The notes beneath the pieces are model-generated. The model worked only from the letters and a program-made list of their open reading frames with translations. It had not been told where the DNA came from and made no database searches. Positions 35,107 through 43,940 of a stretch of DNA of 64,000 nucleotides are shown here, in pieces (position 1 is the first letter of the stretch; each line of letters opens with the position of its first letter). Origin of the DNA: Hymenobacter lapidiphilus (GTDB taxonomy: Bacteria > Bacteroidota > Bacteroidia > Cytophagales > Hymenobacteraceae); the NCBI RefSeq assembly GCF_013377885.1, contig NZ_JABKAU010000022.1:1-64000 (forward strand), given 5' to 3'. Both the position numbers and the translations under genes were made by a program.

Positions 35107-35886
35107 CTACCGCCCTTTGAATTCGGCCGGGCGTTTCTCCACGAAGGCAGCCATACCTTCCTTCTGGTCTTCTGAGGCGAAGGTCATGTAGAAGTTCTTG
35201 CGCTCGAAGTGCAGGCCCTCATCGAGGTGGGTTTCGAAGGAGCGATTTACTGATTCCTTGGCCAGCCGGGCCGCTATCGGCGACATTTTGGCGATGCTCG
35301 CAGCCAGCCGGAAAGCTTCTTCCAGGTACTGGCCCACCGGTACTACCCGGTTTACGAGGCCGTGGCGGGCGGCCTCATCGGCTCCCATCGGCTCGCCTGT
35401 AAGCACCATTTCCATGGCCCTAGCCTTGCCGATGGCGCGGGTGAGGCGCTGGGTACCACCCGCGCCCGGCATGGTGCCGATGCGGATTTCGGGCTGCCCG
35501 AACTTGGCCGTTTCCGAGGCCACAATCATGTCGCAGGTCATGCACAACTCGCAGCCGCCGCCCAGCGCAAAGCCCGACACGGCCGCAATGAGTGGTTTGG
35601 TGGTGCGTCGGATCTGGTCCCAGGTGCTGAACTGGTCAATCAGCAGCATGTCAATTGCCGTGCGGCCGGCCATCTGCTTGATGTCGGCGCCGGCGGCAAA
35701 GGCCCGCTCGTTGCCCGTGAGCACGATTACGCGCACCTCGGGGTCCTTATCGAGTTCTTTCAGCGCGGCGGCTACTTCCTGCATGAGCTGCAGGTTGAGG
35801 GCATTGAGTTCCTTGGGTCGGTTGAGTTGGATAAGGGCCACCTGGGGCCGCGCCTGGGGCGTTACGAGAATGAATTCGGGAGTCAT
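35107..35886 (-). CDS. Enoyl-CoA hydratase
   Basis: 259 aa from the ATG at 35886, the usual crotonase length. Oxyanion-hole segments ERAFAAGADIKQMAG (about residues 60-74) and SGFALGGGCELCMTCDMIVA (about 102-121), and the catalytic Glu pair, within FGQPEIRIGTMPGAGGTQRL and the second helix, are as in mitochondrial-type ECHS1/PaaF enzymes. It hydrates trans-2-enoyl-CoA in fatty acid or phenylacetate-type degradation. There are no other beta-oxidation genes nearby. The promoter element TATCTTTG abuts a palindromic repeat. Confidence 0.93.
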   Translation of the reverse strand: MTPEFILVTPQARPQVALIQLNRPKELNALNLQLMQEVAAALKELDKDPEVRVIVLTGNERAFAAGADIKQMAGRTAIDMLLIDQFSTWDQIRRTTKPLIAAVSGFALGGGCELCMTCDMIVASETAKFGQPEIRIGTMPGAGGTQRLTRAIGKARAMEMVLTGEPMGADEAARHGLVNRVVPVGQYLEEAFRLAASIAKMSPIAARLAKESVNRSFETHLDEGLHFERKNFYMTFASEDQKEGMAAFVEKRPAEFKGR

Positions 35887-35916
35887 AGGGGGCAGAGAAA
35901 AGGTGAGTGGGAGGAA

Positions 35917-35924
35917 CAAAGATA
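35917..35924 (-). promoter_or_regulatory. -7 element TATCTTTG of enoyl-CoA hydratase gene
   Basis: An exact match 30 bases before the ATG at 35886. The palindromic repeat starts at the very next base, so the -33 region would fall inside that repeat. Confidence 0.5.
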
Positions 35925-36015
35925 CTGTCATCCTGAGCGAAGCGAAGGACCTATACAGATGCTAATGCCTGGTGTTAGCATCTGTATAGGTCCTTCGCTT
36001 CGCTCAGGATGACAG
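35925..36015. repeat. Palindromic repeat CTGTCATCCTGAGCGAAGCGAAGGACC
   Basis: 41 bases pair perfectly: the family arm followed by a copy-specific ATACAGATGCTAA/TTAGCATCTGTAT. It occupies the upstream promoter region of the enoyl-CoA hydratase gene and lies just beyond the end of the aspartokinase gene. Confidence 0.9.
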
Positions 36016-36047
36016 GTGGCTTTCCTGGTGGTTTATTCCCAAGTTCC

Positions 36048-37319
36048 TCAGGCCTCACCCCGGCACACGAACTGAAACGTCTGGCGGGTGCGCTGCTCCA
36101 GCAGCAGCTCGCGGCCGGCCGTGAGGCGCTGCAGGCTAGGCGCATCGTAGTTTTTGATGGTGTACAGCTCCAGGCCGGTGTTGTAATGGATGGTGAACTG
36201 GTCGCGCAGCCGCGCCAGCAGCTGTTCGAGGCGGGTGGGCAGAAAGTCGGTACAGACCGAGAAGCTGATGGCCGAGTTCTGCATAAGCCGGATTTTGAGC
36301 CGCACCTGCGCCAGCACGCCGAAAATCACCTCCAGGTTTTCCTCCGAAATAAAATCCAGCTCTTTCGACTCGAAGGAAATCAGACACTGGTCGGCTTTAC
36401 GGATGAAGGCCGGCACCAACAGTCCGTGGCGGCAGTCGTGGATGCGGGTGCCCTCGGCCGTGGGGTCCAGAAACGACTTCACCAGCAGCGGAATGCCGTG
36501 TACCGCCAGCGGCTTGATGGTTTTGGGGTGAATAACCGAGGCTCCGTAGTAAGCCATTTCAATGGTTTCCTGGTAGCTGATTTCGGGGTAGCGCACCGTG
36601 TCGGCAAAGATTTTCGGGTCGGCATTGAGCAAACCCGCCACATCTTTCCAGATGGTGACCGACCCGGCCCCCAGGCAGTAGGCCAGAATGGCGGCCGTAA
36701 AATCGGACCCCTCGCGGCCCAGCGTGGTGGTAAGGCCGCTGGCCGTGCCGCCCACAAAGCCCTGCGTAACTACCGGCAGACCCTGGGCTAGCTCGGCCAT
36801 TGGCAGCGCGCCCCGCAGGGCCGCCTCGGTGGCGGCCCAGTCGAGGCGGCCCTCGCGCCAGGTTTCATCGGTGCGGATAAGGGGGCGGCAATCGAGCCAG
36901 CGCGCCCCTAAGTACGCGGCCACAATGCGGGTGGAAAGTAGCTCGCCGCAACTCACTACCTGGTCGTAATGGCGGTCGAAGTCGGCGGCGGCTACCCTAG
37001 TGGCGGCGGCCAAGTGCGCTTCGAGCGTAGTAAACAGCTCCCGTAGCAGCTCGTCGGCGGGTAGTTGCAGCTCGGTGGCCACGCCCATATGGAAATCGCG
37101 CAGCACGGCCAGTTGGGTGGCATAGGGCTGGCCCGCGTGCGCCAGCTGCAACAGGGCTTCCAGGGCGTTGGTGGTTTTGCCCATGGCCGATACCACGATT
37201 ACCAGCGGGCCCGGCCGGCCATGTTCGGCCACAATATGGCCCAGGTTGCGCAGGGCGGTGGCATCCTTCACCGAGGCCCCGCCAAATTTGTAAACTTTCA
37301 GCTGACTCAACTCGTGCAT
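36048..37319 (-). CDS. Aspartate kinase
   Basis: 423 aa from the ATG at 37319. N-terminal amino-acid-kinase domain: VYKFGGASVKDATALRNLG, VIVVSAMGKTTNAL, ESTR-like CGELLSTRIVAAYL, GREGSDFTAAILAYCLGA, and WKDVAGLLNADPKIF with IHPKTIKPL. The C-terminal ~130 residues (CLISFESKELDFISEENLEV onward) form the ACT regulatory region. It phosphorylates aspartate, the first step to lysine/DAP, threonine and methionine, and is normally feedback-regulated through the ACT domains. TACATTTG ends 4 bases before the ATG, so the mRNA is probably leaderless. Confidence 0.92.
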   Translation of the reverse strand: MHELSQLKVYKFGGASVKDATALRNLGHIVAEHGRPGPLVIVVSAMGKTTNALEALLQLAHAGQPYATQLAVLRDFHMGVATELQLPADELLRELFTTLEAHLAAATRVAAADFDRHYDQVVSCGELLSTRIVAAYLGARWLDCRPLIRTDETWREGRLDWAATEAALRGALPMAELAQGLPVVTQGFVGGTASGLTTTLGREGSDFTAAILAYCLGAGSVTIWKDVAGLLNADPKIFADTVRYPEISYQETIEMAYYGASVIHPKTIKPLAVHGIPLLVKSFLDPTAEGTRIHDCRHGLLVPAFIRKADQCLISFESKELDFISEENLEVIFGVLAQVRLKIRLMQNSAISFSVCTDFLPTRLEQLLARLRDQFTIHYNTGLELYTIKNYDAPSLQRLTAGRELLLEQRTRQTFQFVCRGEA

Positions 37320-37323
37320 GGCC

Positions 37324-37331
37324 CAAATGTA
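37324..37331 (-). promoter_or_regulatory. -7 element TACATTTG, 4 bases from aspartokinase ATG
   Basis: On the minus strand TACATTTG is followed by GGCC and the ATG at 37319. The consensus match plus 4-base gap predicts a transcript starting at or beside the start codon. Confidence 0.5.
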
Positions 37332-37420
37332 GGGCCGGCGCGCGGCTTCGCCCTGGTCGCGTCTGCAAACGATACCGCGAAAACCGGAGCGAAGATTCGC
37401 TTTGGCCGGCCCGAATTGGT

Positions 37421-37428
37421 TACTTTTG
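37421..37428 (+). promoter_or_regulatory. -7 element TACTTTTG of fbp
   Basis: An exact TAnnTTTG match with TTG at 37402-37404 upstream (16-base spacer), 39 bases before the ATG at 37468. Confidence 0.5.
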
Positions 37429-37467
37429 AGCTTTCCCCCCTCGAATCTAATCTTCCCACATCTTCTA

Positions 37468-38490
37468 ATGGACAATCACGACAAGCTCGCGCTGCCCGTC
37501 GGCACCACCCTCGACCGCTTCATCATGCGCAAGCAGGAGGATTTCCCCTACGCTACCGGCGAGCTGAGCCAGTTGCTGCGCGATATTGCGTTGGCGGCCA
37601 AAATCGTCAACCGCGAAATCAACCGCTCGGGCCTTATCGATATTGCCGGCGCCTACGGCAACCGCAACGTGCAGGGCGAAGACCAGCAGAAGCTCGACGT
37701 TATTGCCAACATCCGCTTCATCCGGGCCCTGCGCAACGGGGGCGAGGTCTGCACCATCATCTCGGAAGAGGATGAGGACATGATCCAGACCGGCAACGTG
37801 CAGGGCAAGTACGTAGTGGCCATCGATCCGCTCGACGGCTCTAGCAACATCGATGTAAACGTAAGCATCGGCACCATTTTCAGCATTTACCGTCGCGTAT
37901 CGCCGACCGGCAGCGAGGGTACGGCCCAAGACTGCCTGCAGACCGGCACCCATCAGGCCGCGGCCGGCTATGTTATTTACGGCTCCAGCACCATGCTGGT
38001 GTACACCACCGGCAACGGCGTGAACGGCTTCACCTACGAACCCAGCCTGGGCGAGTTCTTCCTGTCGCACCCCAACATCCAGACGCCCACCACAGGCAAA
38101 GTGTACTCGGTAAACGAGGGCTTGTCAGAGTATTTCTCTGAAGGCATGAAAAACTATGTATCCTATTGCAAGGAGGAAGGGTATTCGGCGCGCTACATTG
38201 GCTCGCTGGTAGCCGATTTCCACCGCAACCTGCTTAAGGGCGGTATCTATATGTACCCGGGCACGAGCAAGGTGCCCAACGGTAAGCTGCGGCTTATGTA
38301 TGAGTGCAACCCGCTGGCCTTCATCGTGGAGCAGGCTGGCGGCAAATCGAGCGATGGCCGCCGCCGCACCCTGGAGCTGGAACCCACCGAAACGCACGTC
38401 CGTTGCCCGGTGTTCATCGGCTCAACCGAAATGGTGGACAAAGCCGAGGAGTTCTTGGCCGCCGAGGTGCTACAAGGCGAGGTGAAATAG
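37468..38490 (+). CDS. fbp: Fructose-1,6-bisphosphatase, class I
   Basis: 340 aa from the ATG at 37468. Metal and substrate motifs: ISEEDEDM (about residues 98-105), [20 protein letters not shown] (about 115-134), and C-terminal [29 protein letters not shown] segment (read as GGIYMYPG, then [19 protein letters not shown]). It removes the 1-phosphate from fructose 1,6-bisphosphate in gluconeogenesis. The gene is divergent from aspartokinase and shares a convergent palindromic terminator with the DUF5606 gene. Confidence 0.96.
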   Translation: MDNHDKLALPVGTTLDRFIMRKQEDFPYATGELSQLLRDIALAAKIVNREINRSGLIDIAGAYGNRNVQGEDQQKLDVIANIRFIRALRNGGEVCTIISEEDEDMIQTGNVQGKYVVAIDPLDGSSNIDVNVSIGTIFSIYRRVSPTGSEGTAQDCLQTGTHQAAAGYVIYGSSTMLVYTTGNGVNGFTYEPSLGEFFLSHPNIQTPTTGKVYSVNEGLSEYFSEGMKNYVSYCKEEGYSARYIGSLVADFHRNLLKGGIYMYPGTSKVPNGKLRLMYECNPLAFIVEQAGGKSSDGRRRTLELEPTETHVRCPVFIGSTEMVDKAEEFLAAEVLQGEVK

Positions 38491-38501
38491 ACGAAGCATA
38501 G

Positions 38502-38552
38502 CCCATAAAAAAGCGCTGGCGACCCAATGGGTCGCCAGCGCTTTTTTATGGG
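38502..38552. terminator. Bidirectional terminator, 24-bp perfect stem
   Basis: Arms CCCATAAAAAAGCGCTGGCG.. and complement, 24 bp, with a 3-base loop. A6/T6 tracts flank the GC stem on both strands, serving the convergent fbp and DUF5606 genes. Confidence 0.85.
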
Positions 38553-38560
38553 TGCCGGAC

Positions 38561-39193
38561 TTACTCGGCCTTTTTCTTAGGAGCAGCTTTCTTGGCGGGT
38601 TTGGCCACGGCAGCCTCGGGGTTGCCAGGAGCCGTGTCGGCTTCGGGAGCAGCAATAATGCCTGCCGTGCTCATGGCCTCACCGGCAGCAGGCTCGGCCA
38701 GTTTTTTGGCAGCGGCTTTCTTCTTGGGCTTCGGAGCTTCATCCGTAGCGGAAACCTGTGGCGCCGCTTCTTCCGAGGATTCATCCTCAGTGGCCGGAGC
38801 CTGATACTCAAGGCGCTGGCTGACGATATTATACCACTGCACCAGCTTCTTGATGTCGGACAGGTACACCCGCTCGCGGTCGTAATCCGGAATGATGCCT
38901 TCCATGAACGATACCAATTCTTGGTCGTTCGACTTGTTGCTCAGGCCCAGGTCGGCACCGTGCTGCTGATGAATCCGGTCGAATACCTCCGTCAGGGGCA
39001 CCGTCTGGTCGTAGTCCTGGGTATAGATGGAAATCTCTTGGAGCAGCGACACCTTGTTCTGGGCGGCGGCTACCGAGCGGCTGCCCTTGTCGTTGAGGGC
39101 TTCGATGATAACGCCGGCGCGGGTGGGGCGCACGAGGCGGTACAGACCGGGCATTCCGCTGATAGCGGCAATTTCCTTCAGGTCGTAGGGCAT
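38561..39193 (-). CDS. DUF5606 domain protein
   Basis: 210 aa from the ATG at 39193. The N-terminal part MPYDLKEIAAISGMPGLYRL and following ~130 residues match the DUF5606 family known from Bacteroidota; the C-terminal part is low-complexity Lys/Ala/Pro/Glu (KPKKKAAAKK...KAAPKKKAE), like histone-H1 or nucleic-acid-binding tails. Cytoplasmic; function unknown. The Lys/Ala tail suggests DNA or RNA binding, but this is only inference. It is upstream of its convergent terminator; a TACCTTCG element lies at 39220-39227. Confidence 0.8.
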   Translation of the reverse strand: MPYDLKEIAAISGMPGLYRLVRPTRAGVIIEALNDKGSRSVAAAQNKVSLLQEISIYTQDYDQTVPLTEVFDRIHQQHGADLGLSNKSNDQELVSFMEGIIPDYDRERVYLSDIKKLVQWYNIVSQRLEYQAPATEDESSEEAAPQVSATDEAPKPKKKAAAKKLAEPAAGEAMSTAGIIAAPEADTAPGNPEAAVAKPAKKAAPKKKAE

Positions 39194-39259
39194 AGCAAAA
39201 AAAGCAGTGGTTGAAGAGGCGAAGGTACGCAACGCCCGCGAACAGGGCTCGGCGGCTGG

Positions 39260-39658
39260 CTACAGCTTGAACGTGATGGGCAGACTGGTGAGTACGGCGT
39301 AGTCGGGCTTATTGAACTTGAGCAGCCGCACCAGCCGCAGCGCCTCATCACCGCAGCCGCCGCCAATCTGCTTTACCAGCTTAATGCCCGAAAGCGTGCC
39401 ATCGGTGTTGAGCGTGAAGCTGACAATGCACTGGCCCTGAATGCGGTTGCGGCGGGCCATTACCGGGTACTTGAGCTCCTGGTTGATAAAGGCATACATA
39501 GCCTCCTGGCCGCCTTCGTAGTACTCGGCTACCGGAATGGTTTTGCCCGACGGAGCCGCTTCGGTAGCGGGGGCGGGGCTGGCCGTCTGGGCCAGGGCCG
39601 GAGCGGCCGACAGGGCTAACAGGCCGCCAAGGCCAAGGAGAAAAAATGCGTTATTCAT
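39260..39658 (-). CDS. Small secreted TonB C-terminal domain protein
   Basis: 132 aa from the ATG at 39658. A signal peptide (ending APALAQ, about residue 23) is followed by a Pro/Ala linker and a TonB_C-like domain: AFINQELKYPVMARRNRIQG, QCIVSFTLNTDGTLSGIKLV, CGDEALRLVRLLKFNKP. Unlike true TonB it has a cleavable signal rather than a membrane anchor plus rigid Pro-rich stalk, so energy transduction is doubtful; such short proteins are common in Bacteroidota and of unknown role. It is in a run of minus-strand genes with engB and DUF5606. Confidence 0.8.
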   Translation of the reverse strand: MNNAFFLLGLGGLLALSAAPALAQTASPAPATEAAPSGKTIPVAEYYEGGQEAMYAFINQELKYPVMARRNRIQGQCIVSFTLNTDGTLSGIKLVKQIGGGCGDEALRLVRLLKFNKPDYAVLTSLPITFKL

Positions 39659-39741
39659 CTTCAAATGAGACTTGATGGAGTTGAAAAAGAAAGCGTTGCC
39701 GCGAATCCGGCTGGTCGGCATGCTGCAAGAACGAGGCCAGC

Positions 39742-40362
39742 TTAGGCGTCGGCCCCGGCCTGAGCCGCCAGTTGCTGGTTGGTGTCGGCAATAAAGCCCA
39801 GCAGTTCTTCGCGGCCCATCTTGTCCTCGGCCGAGGTAACAAAGTATTGGGGCAGCTCGTCCCAGGTTTCCTGCATTTTTTCCAGGTACTGCACCACATT
39901 CTGGCTCGTACGCGACGACGACTGCTTGTCGGCCTTGGTAAACACCATTACAAAAGGCACTCCTTCCGTTCCGAGCTGCTCCATAAATTCCAGGTCGGCA
40001 GCCTGTGGCGCGTGGCGTGAGTCGAGCAGCACCATCACGCAGGTCAGGTTAGGCCGGTGGCGCAGATAGAAGTTGATCATGCGGGCCCACTTGGCCCGGG
40101 CGTCCTTGCTGATACGGGCATAGCCGTAGCCCGGCAAATCGACCAGATACCACGCCTCATTGATCAGGAAGTGGTTGATAAGCTGGGTTTTGCCGGGCTG
40201 CGACGAGGTTTTGGCCAACCCTTTCTGGTTGGTAAGCATATTGATGAGCGACGACTTGCCCACGTTCGAGCGGCCGATAAAGGCGTACTCGGGCATCGTA
40301 GGAGCGGGGCAGTCTTCGGCCCGCGAATTGCTTGTTAAAAATCTGGCGTCCTGAATAAGCAT
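39742..40362 (-). CDS. engB: Ribosome biogenesis GTPase EngB/YsxC
   Basis: 206 aa from the ATG at 40362 (an upstream in-frame TTG at 40371 is also possible). GTPase motifs: G1 FIGRSNVGKSSLINML (about residues 28-43), G2 region TSSQPGKTQLINHF, G3 VDLPGYGYA, G4 VFTKADKQ and G5 TSAED. These and the length are diagnostic of the EngB group that helps assemble the 50S subunit. A -7 element TACCTTTG lies 23 bases upstream, divergent from the promoter at 40442. Confidence 0.96.
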   Translation of the reverse strand: MLIQDARFLTSNSRAEDCPAPTMPEYAFIGRSNVGKSSLINMLTNQKGLAKTSSQPGKTQLINHFLINEAWYLVDLPGYGYARISKDARAKWARMINFYLRHRPNLTCVMVLLDSRHAPQAADLEFMEQLGTEGVPFVMVFTKADKQSSSRTSQNVVQYLEKMQETWDELPQYFVTSAEDKMGREELLGFIADTNQQLAAQAGADA

Positions 40363-40385
40363 CTGGGGCAATTAATTGGAAAGTG

Positions 40386-40393
40386 CAAAGGTA
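40386..40393 (-). promoter_or_regulatory. -7 element TACCTTTG of engB
   Basis: An exact TAnnTTTG match on the minus strand, 23 bases before the ATG at 40362. Confidence 0.5.
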
Positions 40394-40441
40394 AATATTC
40401 CGGACGGGCCGGAAAGGACCATCATTTTTTGAAGAAAAACC

Positions 40442-40470
40442 TTGTAGTTTATAAGGCTGGTCTATATTTG
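40442..40470 (+). promoter_or_regulatory. Promoter TTG-N18-TATATTTG
   Basis: TTG at 40442-40444 and TATATTTG at 40463-40470 are separated by 18 bases, the best full match to the Bacteroidota promoter in this window. Transcription would start near 40475, at the left edge of a structured non-coding region. Confidence 0.6.
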
Positions 40471-40586
40471 CACATTCGTCCGCTTCTGAAACCGGGGTAA
40501 AAGTTCCCCGTTAGAAGCGGTATACGAGTCTGAATTGCCCGATTCCGGTGGAATAGGATAGCACCAAGGCTGTATAATAAAATATC

Positions 40587-40594
40587 TATCTTTG
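40587..40594 (+). promoter_or_regulatory. -7 element TATCTTTG inside leader region
   Basis: An exact TAnnTTTG match; a start near 40600 would give a short RNA ending at the terminator at 40678. Confidence 0.45.
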
Positions 40595-40633
40595 CCCGCC
40601 AAACAGGCTGCCTGTTGGTTGGCGGAATAAGAT

Positions 40634-40678
40634 AAAGCGACAAAAGGCGGTTTCCAGCGCCTGGGTTTCGCTTTTTTT
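40634..40678 (+). terminator. Rho-independent terminator/attenuator
   Basis: AAAGCGA/TCGCTTT outer stem and AGGCG/CGCCT inner stem, followed by a T7 run. It lies about 125 bases before the porE-like ATG, so it may attenuate that gene. Confidence 0.65.
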
Positions 40679-40802
40679 GCCCGTTTTGCCAACTCTGCAG
40701 TTAAATTTCAGTAATAGGAGGCAACCCCTAAATTACCTCTGCGTAATTGGCGGTCGATACTCTCTCCCCTTGCAACCCCCTCGTTTCCCTAACCCCTCCT
40801 CA

Positions 40803-43079
40803 ATGGACAACTTAGTCAGAAGGTTATTAAAAGCCTCGTGTGCTGTCATGCTCACGACTGCAATGGCCCAGCCTGCCCTGGCTCAAAGCACCCGTCAGCA
40901 ACTAAAAACGGCCAATAAGTTTTTCGGCCAGGAAAACTATCGTGCTTCGCTTCCTTATTATGAGCAGGTGCTGGCCAAAGACCCAAACAACGCCCAGGCG
41001 CTGTTCCGGGCGGGTATTGCCTACATGTCCTTTGATAAGGAGAAAGCCAGTGACTATATCTATAAGGCGCAGCGTTTGAAGAAGAACGTAGCTAAGGACG
41101 TAGAGTACTGGCTCGGCCGGGTCGACCACCTGAACTACAACTTCGACGAGGCCATCTCGCACTTCCAGGCCTACAACGCGACGCTTAAAACCAAGGACAC
41201 CCGCAAGCGCGAGCTGGCGCAGCTGATTCAGCATAGCAAGAATGCCAAGGTGCAGTTCAACAGCCCCAAGGACATTTTTGTAAAGAATCTGGGCCCGACT
41301 ATCAACACGCAGTGGTCGGAGCATAGCCCCGTAATCTCGGCCGATGATAAAGTGCTGCTCTTCACCTCGCGCTCTGACAACATGAGCGCTGCTCCGGTAG
41401 TGAATGCCGATGGCAAATCGACGGACAGCAAGAAGCTGGCCGCCGATGGACAGTACTACGAGAACATTTATGAAGCCCGCCGCATCGATGATGACAACTG
41501 GGACAAGCCTCGCTCGCTGAGCGGCGTACTCAACGGCAAAGGCCACGATGCCTCGATTCAGGTATTCGACAACGACACCAAACTGCTCATGTACCGCAAT
41601 GATGAGAATGGCGACATTCTGTACGCGGAGAAAAGCGGTAGCGACTGGACCGAGCCGAAGAAGCTGAACAAGAATATCAACACACCGTCCTTCGAGTCGG
41701 ATGCTTATATCACGCCCGACGGCCTGACGATTTACTTCTCGACGGCCAAGTACTCGGAAGACGGTACCCTCGATATCTACTTCTCGACGCGCGTACCCGG
41801 CGGCGACTGGGGTCCGGCCAAGACGATTGGTAACGCCATCAACACGCCTTACGACGACGATAGCCCGTACCTGAGCCGCGATGGCAAGACGATGTACTTC
41901 TCTTCGCGGGGCCACAACACCATGGGTGGTTACGACATCTTCAAGTCGGATTACGACTCTATCGGCCGCAAGTGGGGCCGGCCCGAGAACATGGGCTACC
42001 CCATCAACACACCCGACGATGATACGTACTACCGTCTGAGCCCTGAGGGTTCGTATGCCTACCTATCGTCGTACCGCATTGGCGGTTATGGTGAGAAGGA
42101 CATCTACACCATCAACTACATTAAGAACGCTATTATCCGGGGCCGCGTACTGGCCATGCAGGACAGCAGTGCCATCCCGGGTGCCGAGTTGGTGTTCAGC
42201 GGAACCCAGGCCGACAAAACGGCTCTGAGCTACCGCGACATCAGCAAGCCGCTAACCGGCGAGTACCAAGTGAACGTGCTTTCGGGCCGGACGTACCAAG
42301 TGGCCGTAAGTAAGGATGGCAAGAACATCGAAACCCAGGAGTTTGCCGTTCCGATTTCGACCAACGACTCGACCGTGGTTGAGAAGGACTTCTACGTCAA
42401 CTACATCGATACGACGGCGGCCAACATGGCCAACATCAACCCGATTTACTTCGACACCGACAAATACACGCTGCGGCCTGAGTCGATTGTGGAGCTGAAC
42501 AAGGTGAGCGCGCTGCTGGCCGCCAACCCCGGCATCAACATCTCGATTGAAGGCAACACCGACTCGCGCAACACTGACGAGTACAACATTGTACTGGGCC
42601 AGAACCGTGCGAACGTAGCCTACAACTACCTCAAGAAGGCCGGCATTGCCGAAACCCGCATGGTAACCGTGAGCTACGGCGAGCGTCGTCCGGTAGCCCC
42701 CAACGATTCGCCGGAGAATATGCAGCTTAACCGCCGCACCGACTTCCGCGTGATTGTGAAGGAAGGTGAAGGCATGCCGAACATGAACCGTCCTGCTCCG
42801 ACTCCGGCTCCGGCTCCTTCGGGCAGCATAGGTACCGGCGACAACATGGGCATGGGCACTACACCAACCGTACCGCTGCAGCCCGGCAAAAGCAAGGTGA
42901 AGCTGGAAGACGGCACCAAGGTGAAAACCAAGGTAGACGAGGACAGCGACAAGGTGAAGGTGAAAACCAAGGGCCCTGACGATGAAAAGAGCAAGACCGT
43001 AACCAAGGACGGGACCATTGATGCCAAGGCTAAAGACGCCGAAGGCAACAAGGTTAAAGTAAAGACCGACAACGACTAA
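40803..43079 (+). CDS. PorE-like OmpA-family protein (TPR, propeller, CRD, OmpA)
   Basis: 758 aa from the ATG at 40803. Signal peptide ending QPALAQ (about residue 24). Domains in order: TPR repeats (YRASLPYYEQVLAKDPNNAQ), a PD40/WD40-like propeller (SPVISADDKVLLFTSRSDN, SDAYITPDGLTIYFSTAK, SPYLSRDGKTMYFSSRG, YRLSPEGSYAYLSSYR), a carboxypeptidase-regulatory-like module (about 450-530), and an OmpA peptidoglycan-binding domain (NPIYFDTDKYTLRPESIVEL...NTDSRNTDEYNIVLGQNRA). This order is that of PorE, a type IX secretion component that anchors the machine to the cell wall. Other paralogues share it, so the exact name is uncertain. A Lys/Asp-rich KVK repeat tail ends the protein. Confidence 0.87.
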   Translation: MDNLVRRLLKASCAVMLTTAMAQPALAQSTRQQLKTANKFFGQENYRASLPYYEQVLAKDPNNAQALFRAGIAYMSFDKEKASDYIYKAQRLKKNVAKDVEYWLGRVDHLNYNFDEAISHFQAYNATLKTKDTRKRELAQLIQHSKNAKVQFNSPKDIFVKNLGPTINTQWSEHSPVISADDKVLLFTSRSDNMSAAPVVNADGKSTDSKKLAADGQYYENIYEARRIDDDNWDKPRSLSGVLNGKGHDASIQVFDNDTKLLMYRNDENGDILYAEKSGSDWTEPKKLNKNINTPSFESDAYITPDGLTIYFSTAKYSEDGTLDIYFSTRVPGGDWGPAKTIGNAINTPYDDDSPYLSRDGKTMYFSSRGHNTMGGYDIFKSDYDSIGRKWGRPENMGYPINTPDDDTYYRLSPEGSYAYLSSYRIGGYGEKDIYTINYIKNAIIRGRVLAMQDSSAIPGAELVFSGTQADKTALSYRDISKPLTGEYQVNVLSGRTYQVAVSKDGKNIETQEFAVPISTNDSTVVEKDFYVNYIDTTAANMANINPIYFDTDKYTLRPESIVELNKVSALLAANPGINISIEGNTDSRNTDEYNIVLGQNRANVAYNYLKKAGIAETRMVTVSYGERRPVAPNDSPENMQLNRRTDFRVIVKEGEGMPNMNRPAPTPAPAPSGSIGTGDNMGMGTTPTVPLQPGKSKVKLEDGTKVKTKVDEDSDKVKVKTKGPDDEKSKTVTKDGTIDAKAKDAEGNKVKVKTDND

Positions 43080-43103
43080 CCGACGGCTTTACGAATGAAA
43101 CGG

Positions 43104-43138
43104 GCGGGCCGGGCATATAGCCCGGTCCGCTTTTTTTT
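43104..43138 (+). terminator. Terminator after porE-like gene
   Basis: GCGGGCCGGGC/GCCCGGTCCGC stem with an ATATA loop and a T8 run, 25 bases after the stop. Confidence 0.88.
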
Positions 43139-43211
43139 AACATAATGGGGTAAAAGCCGTTGTAATGAGGCAATTTTGCCCGCCCTTCTGCCGTTTCTTG
43201 CTCCAAGAGCC

Positions 43212-43940
43212 ATGTCTGTAGTACCTTATAAAGATGACGCCGCCGACAAAAAGTCGCAGGTTGCCCAGATGTTCAATAGCATTGCCGGCAAATACGACTT
43301 CCTCAACCACTTTCTGAGTGCGGGCACCGATATTTATTGGCGCCGTAAGGCCGTCGATGAGTTGAAGCAGCTGCGGCCGGCCCGCATTCTCGATATTGCC
43401 ACCGGCACGGCCGATTTCGCCATTGAAACCCTGCGCGCCGCCACTCCCGATGCCCAGATAACGGGCGTGGATATTTCGGAGGGCATGCTGGATGTTGGCC
43501 GCCGCAAGCTGGCGTCGAAGGGCTTGGGGCACCGCATCCGGCTGGAACTGGGCGACTCGGAGAACCTGCCCTATGAGGACAACTCGTTTGATGCGGTAAC
43601 GGCCTCGTTTGGGGTACGCAACTTCGCCAACCTGGAGCGCGGTCTGACCGAAATGCGCCGGGTGCTACGGCCGGGCGGCAAGCTGGTGGTACTGGAGTTT
43701 TCCAAGCCCACGGCTTTCCCCATGAAGCAGGCTTACAACTTTTACTTCAAGAACATTCTGCCGGTTTTCGGCAAGCTTATCTCCAAAGACCGCGCCGCCT
43801 ACACTTACCTGCCCGAGTCGGTGCAGGCCTTCCCGGACGGCCCGGATTTTCTGGCGATTCTGCGCAAAGTCGGTTTCAACTCTCCTGTATGGCAACCCCT
43901 TACCTTCGGCATCAGCTCCATCTACACGGCGCAAAAGTAG
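43212..43940 (+). CDS. ubiE: Demethylmenaquinone methyltransferase UbiE/MenG
   Basis: 242 aa from the ATG at 43212. Class I SAM methyltransferase with the UbiE signatures: [20 protein letters not shown] (about residues 17-36), motif [15 protein letters not shown], motif [37 protein letters not shown] and [18 protein letters not shown], ending [20 protein letters not shown]. It methylates demethylmenaquinone in the last step of menaquinone synthesis. The next gene, porT, overlaps its stop by one base (TAGTG); the ubiE-porT pair is conserved in Bacteroidota. Confidence 0.95.
   Translation: MSVVPYKDDAADKKSQVAQMFNSIAGKYDFLNHFLSAGTDIYWRRKAVDELKQLRPARILDIATGTADFAIETLRAATPDAQITGVDISEGMLDVGRRKLASKGLGHRIRLELGDSENLPYEDNSFDAVTASFGVRNFANLERGLTEMRRVLRPGGKLVVLEFSKPTAFPMKQAYNFYFKNILPVFGKLISKDRAAYTYLPESVQAFPDGPDFLAILRKVGFNSPVWQPLTFGISSIYTAQK

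Larger units (their letters stand above)
40475..40678 (+). ncRNA. Possible small RNA or structured leader upstream of porE-like gene
   Basis: No ORF is convincing here. After the promoter at 40442, CCGCTTCT/AGAAGCGG (40480-40520 region) encloses an inner CCGGGG/CCCCG hairpin. A second -7 element TATCTTTG (40587-40594) is followed by CCGCCAA/TTGGCGG enclosing ACAGGC/GCCTGT, then a Rho-independent terminator at 40634-40678. The unit is thus one or two short terminated transcripts (about 200 and about 78 bases), or a leader with an attenuator for the gene at 40803. It matches no riboswitch, 6S, SRP or tmRNA motif I can recognise. Confidence 0.4.

Noticed and set aside
40475..40678. Known riboswitch, 6S RNA, SRP RNA or tmRNA
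   Set aside because: No conserved core of these families could be recognised; kept only as an unnamed RNA candidate.
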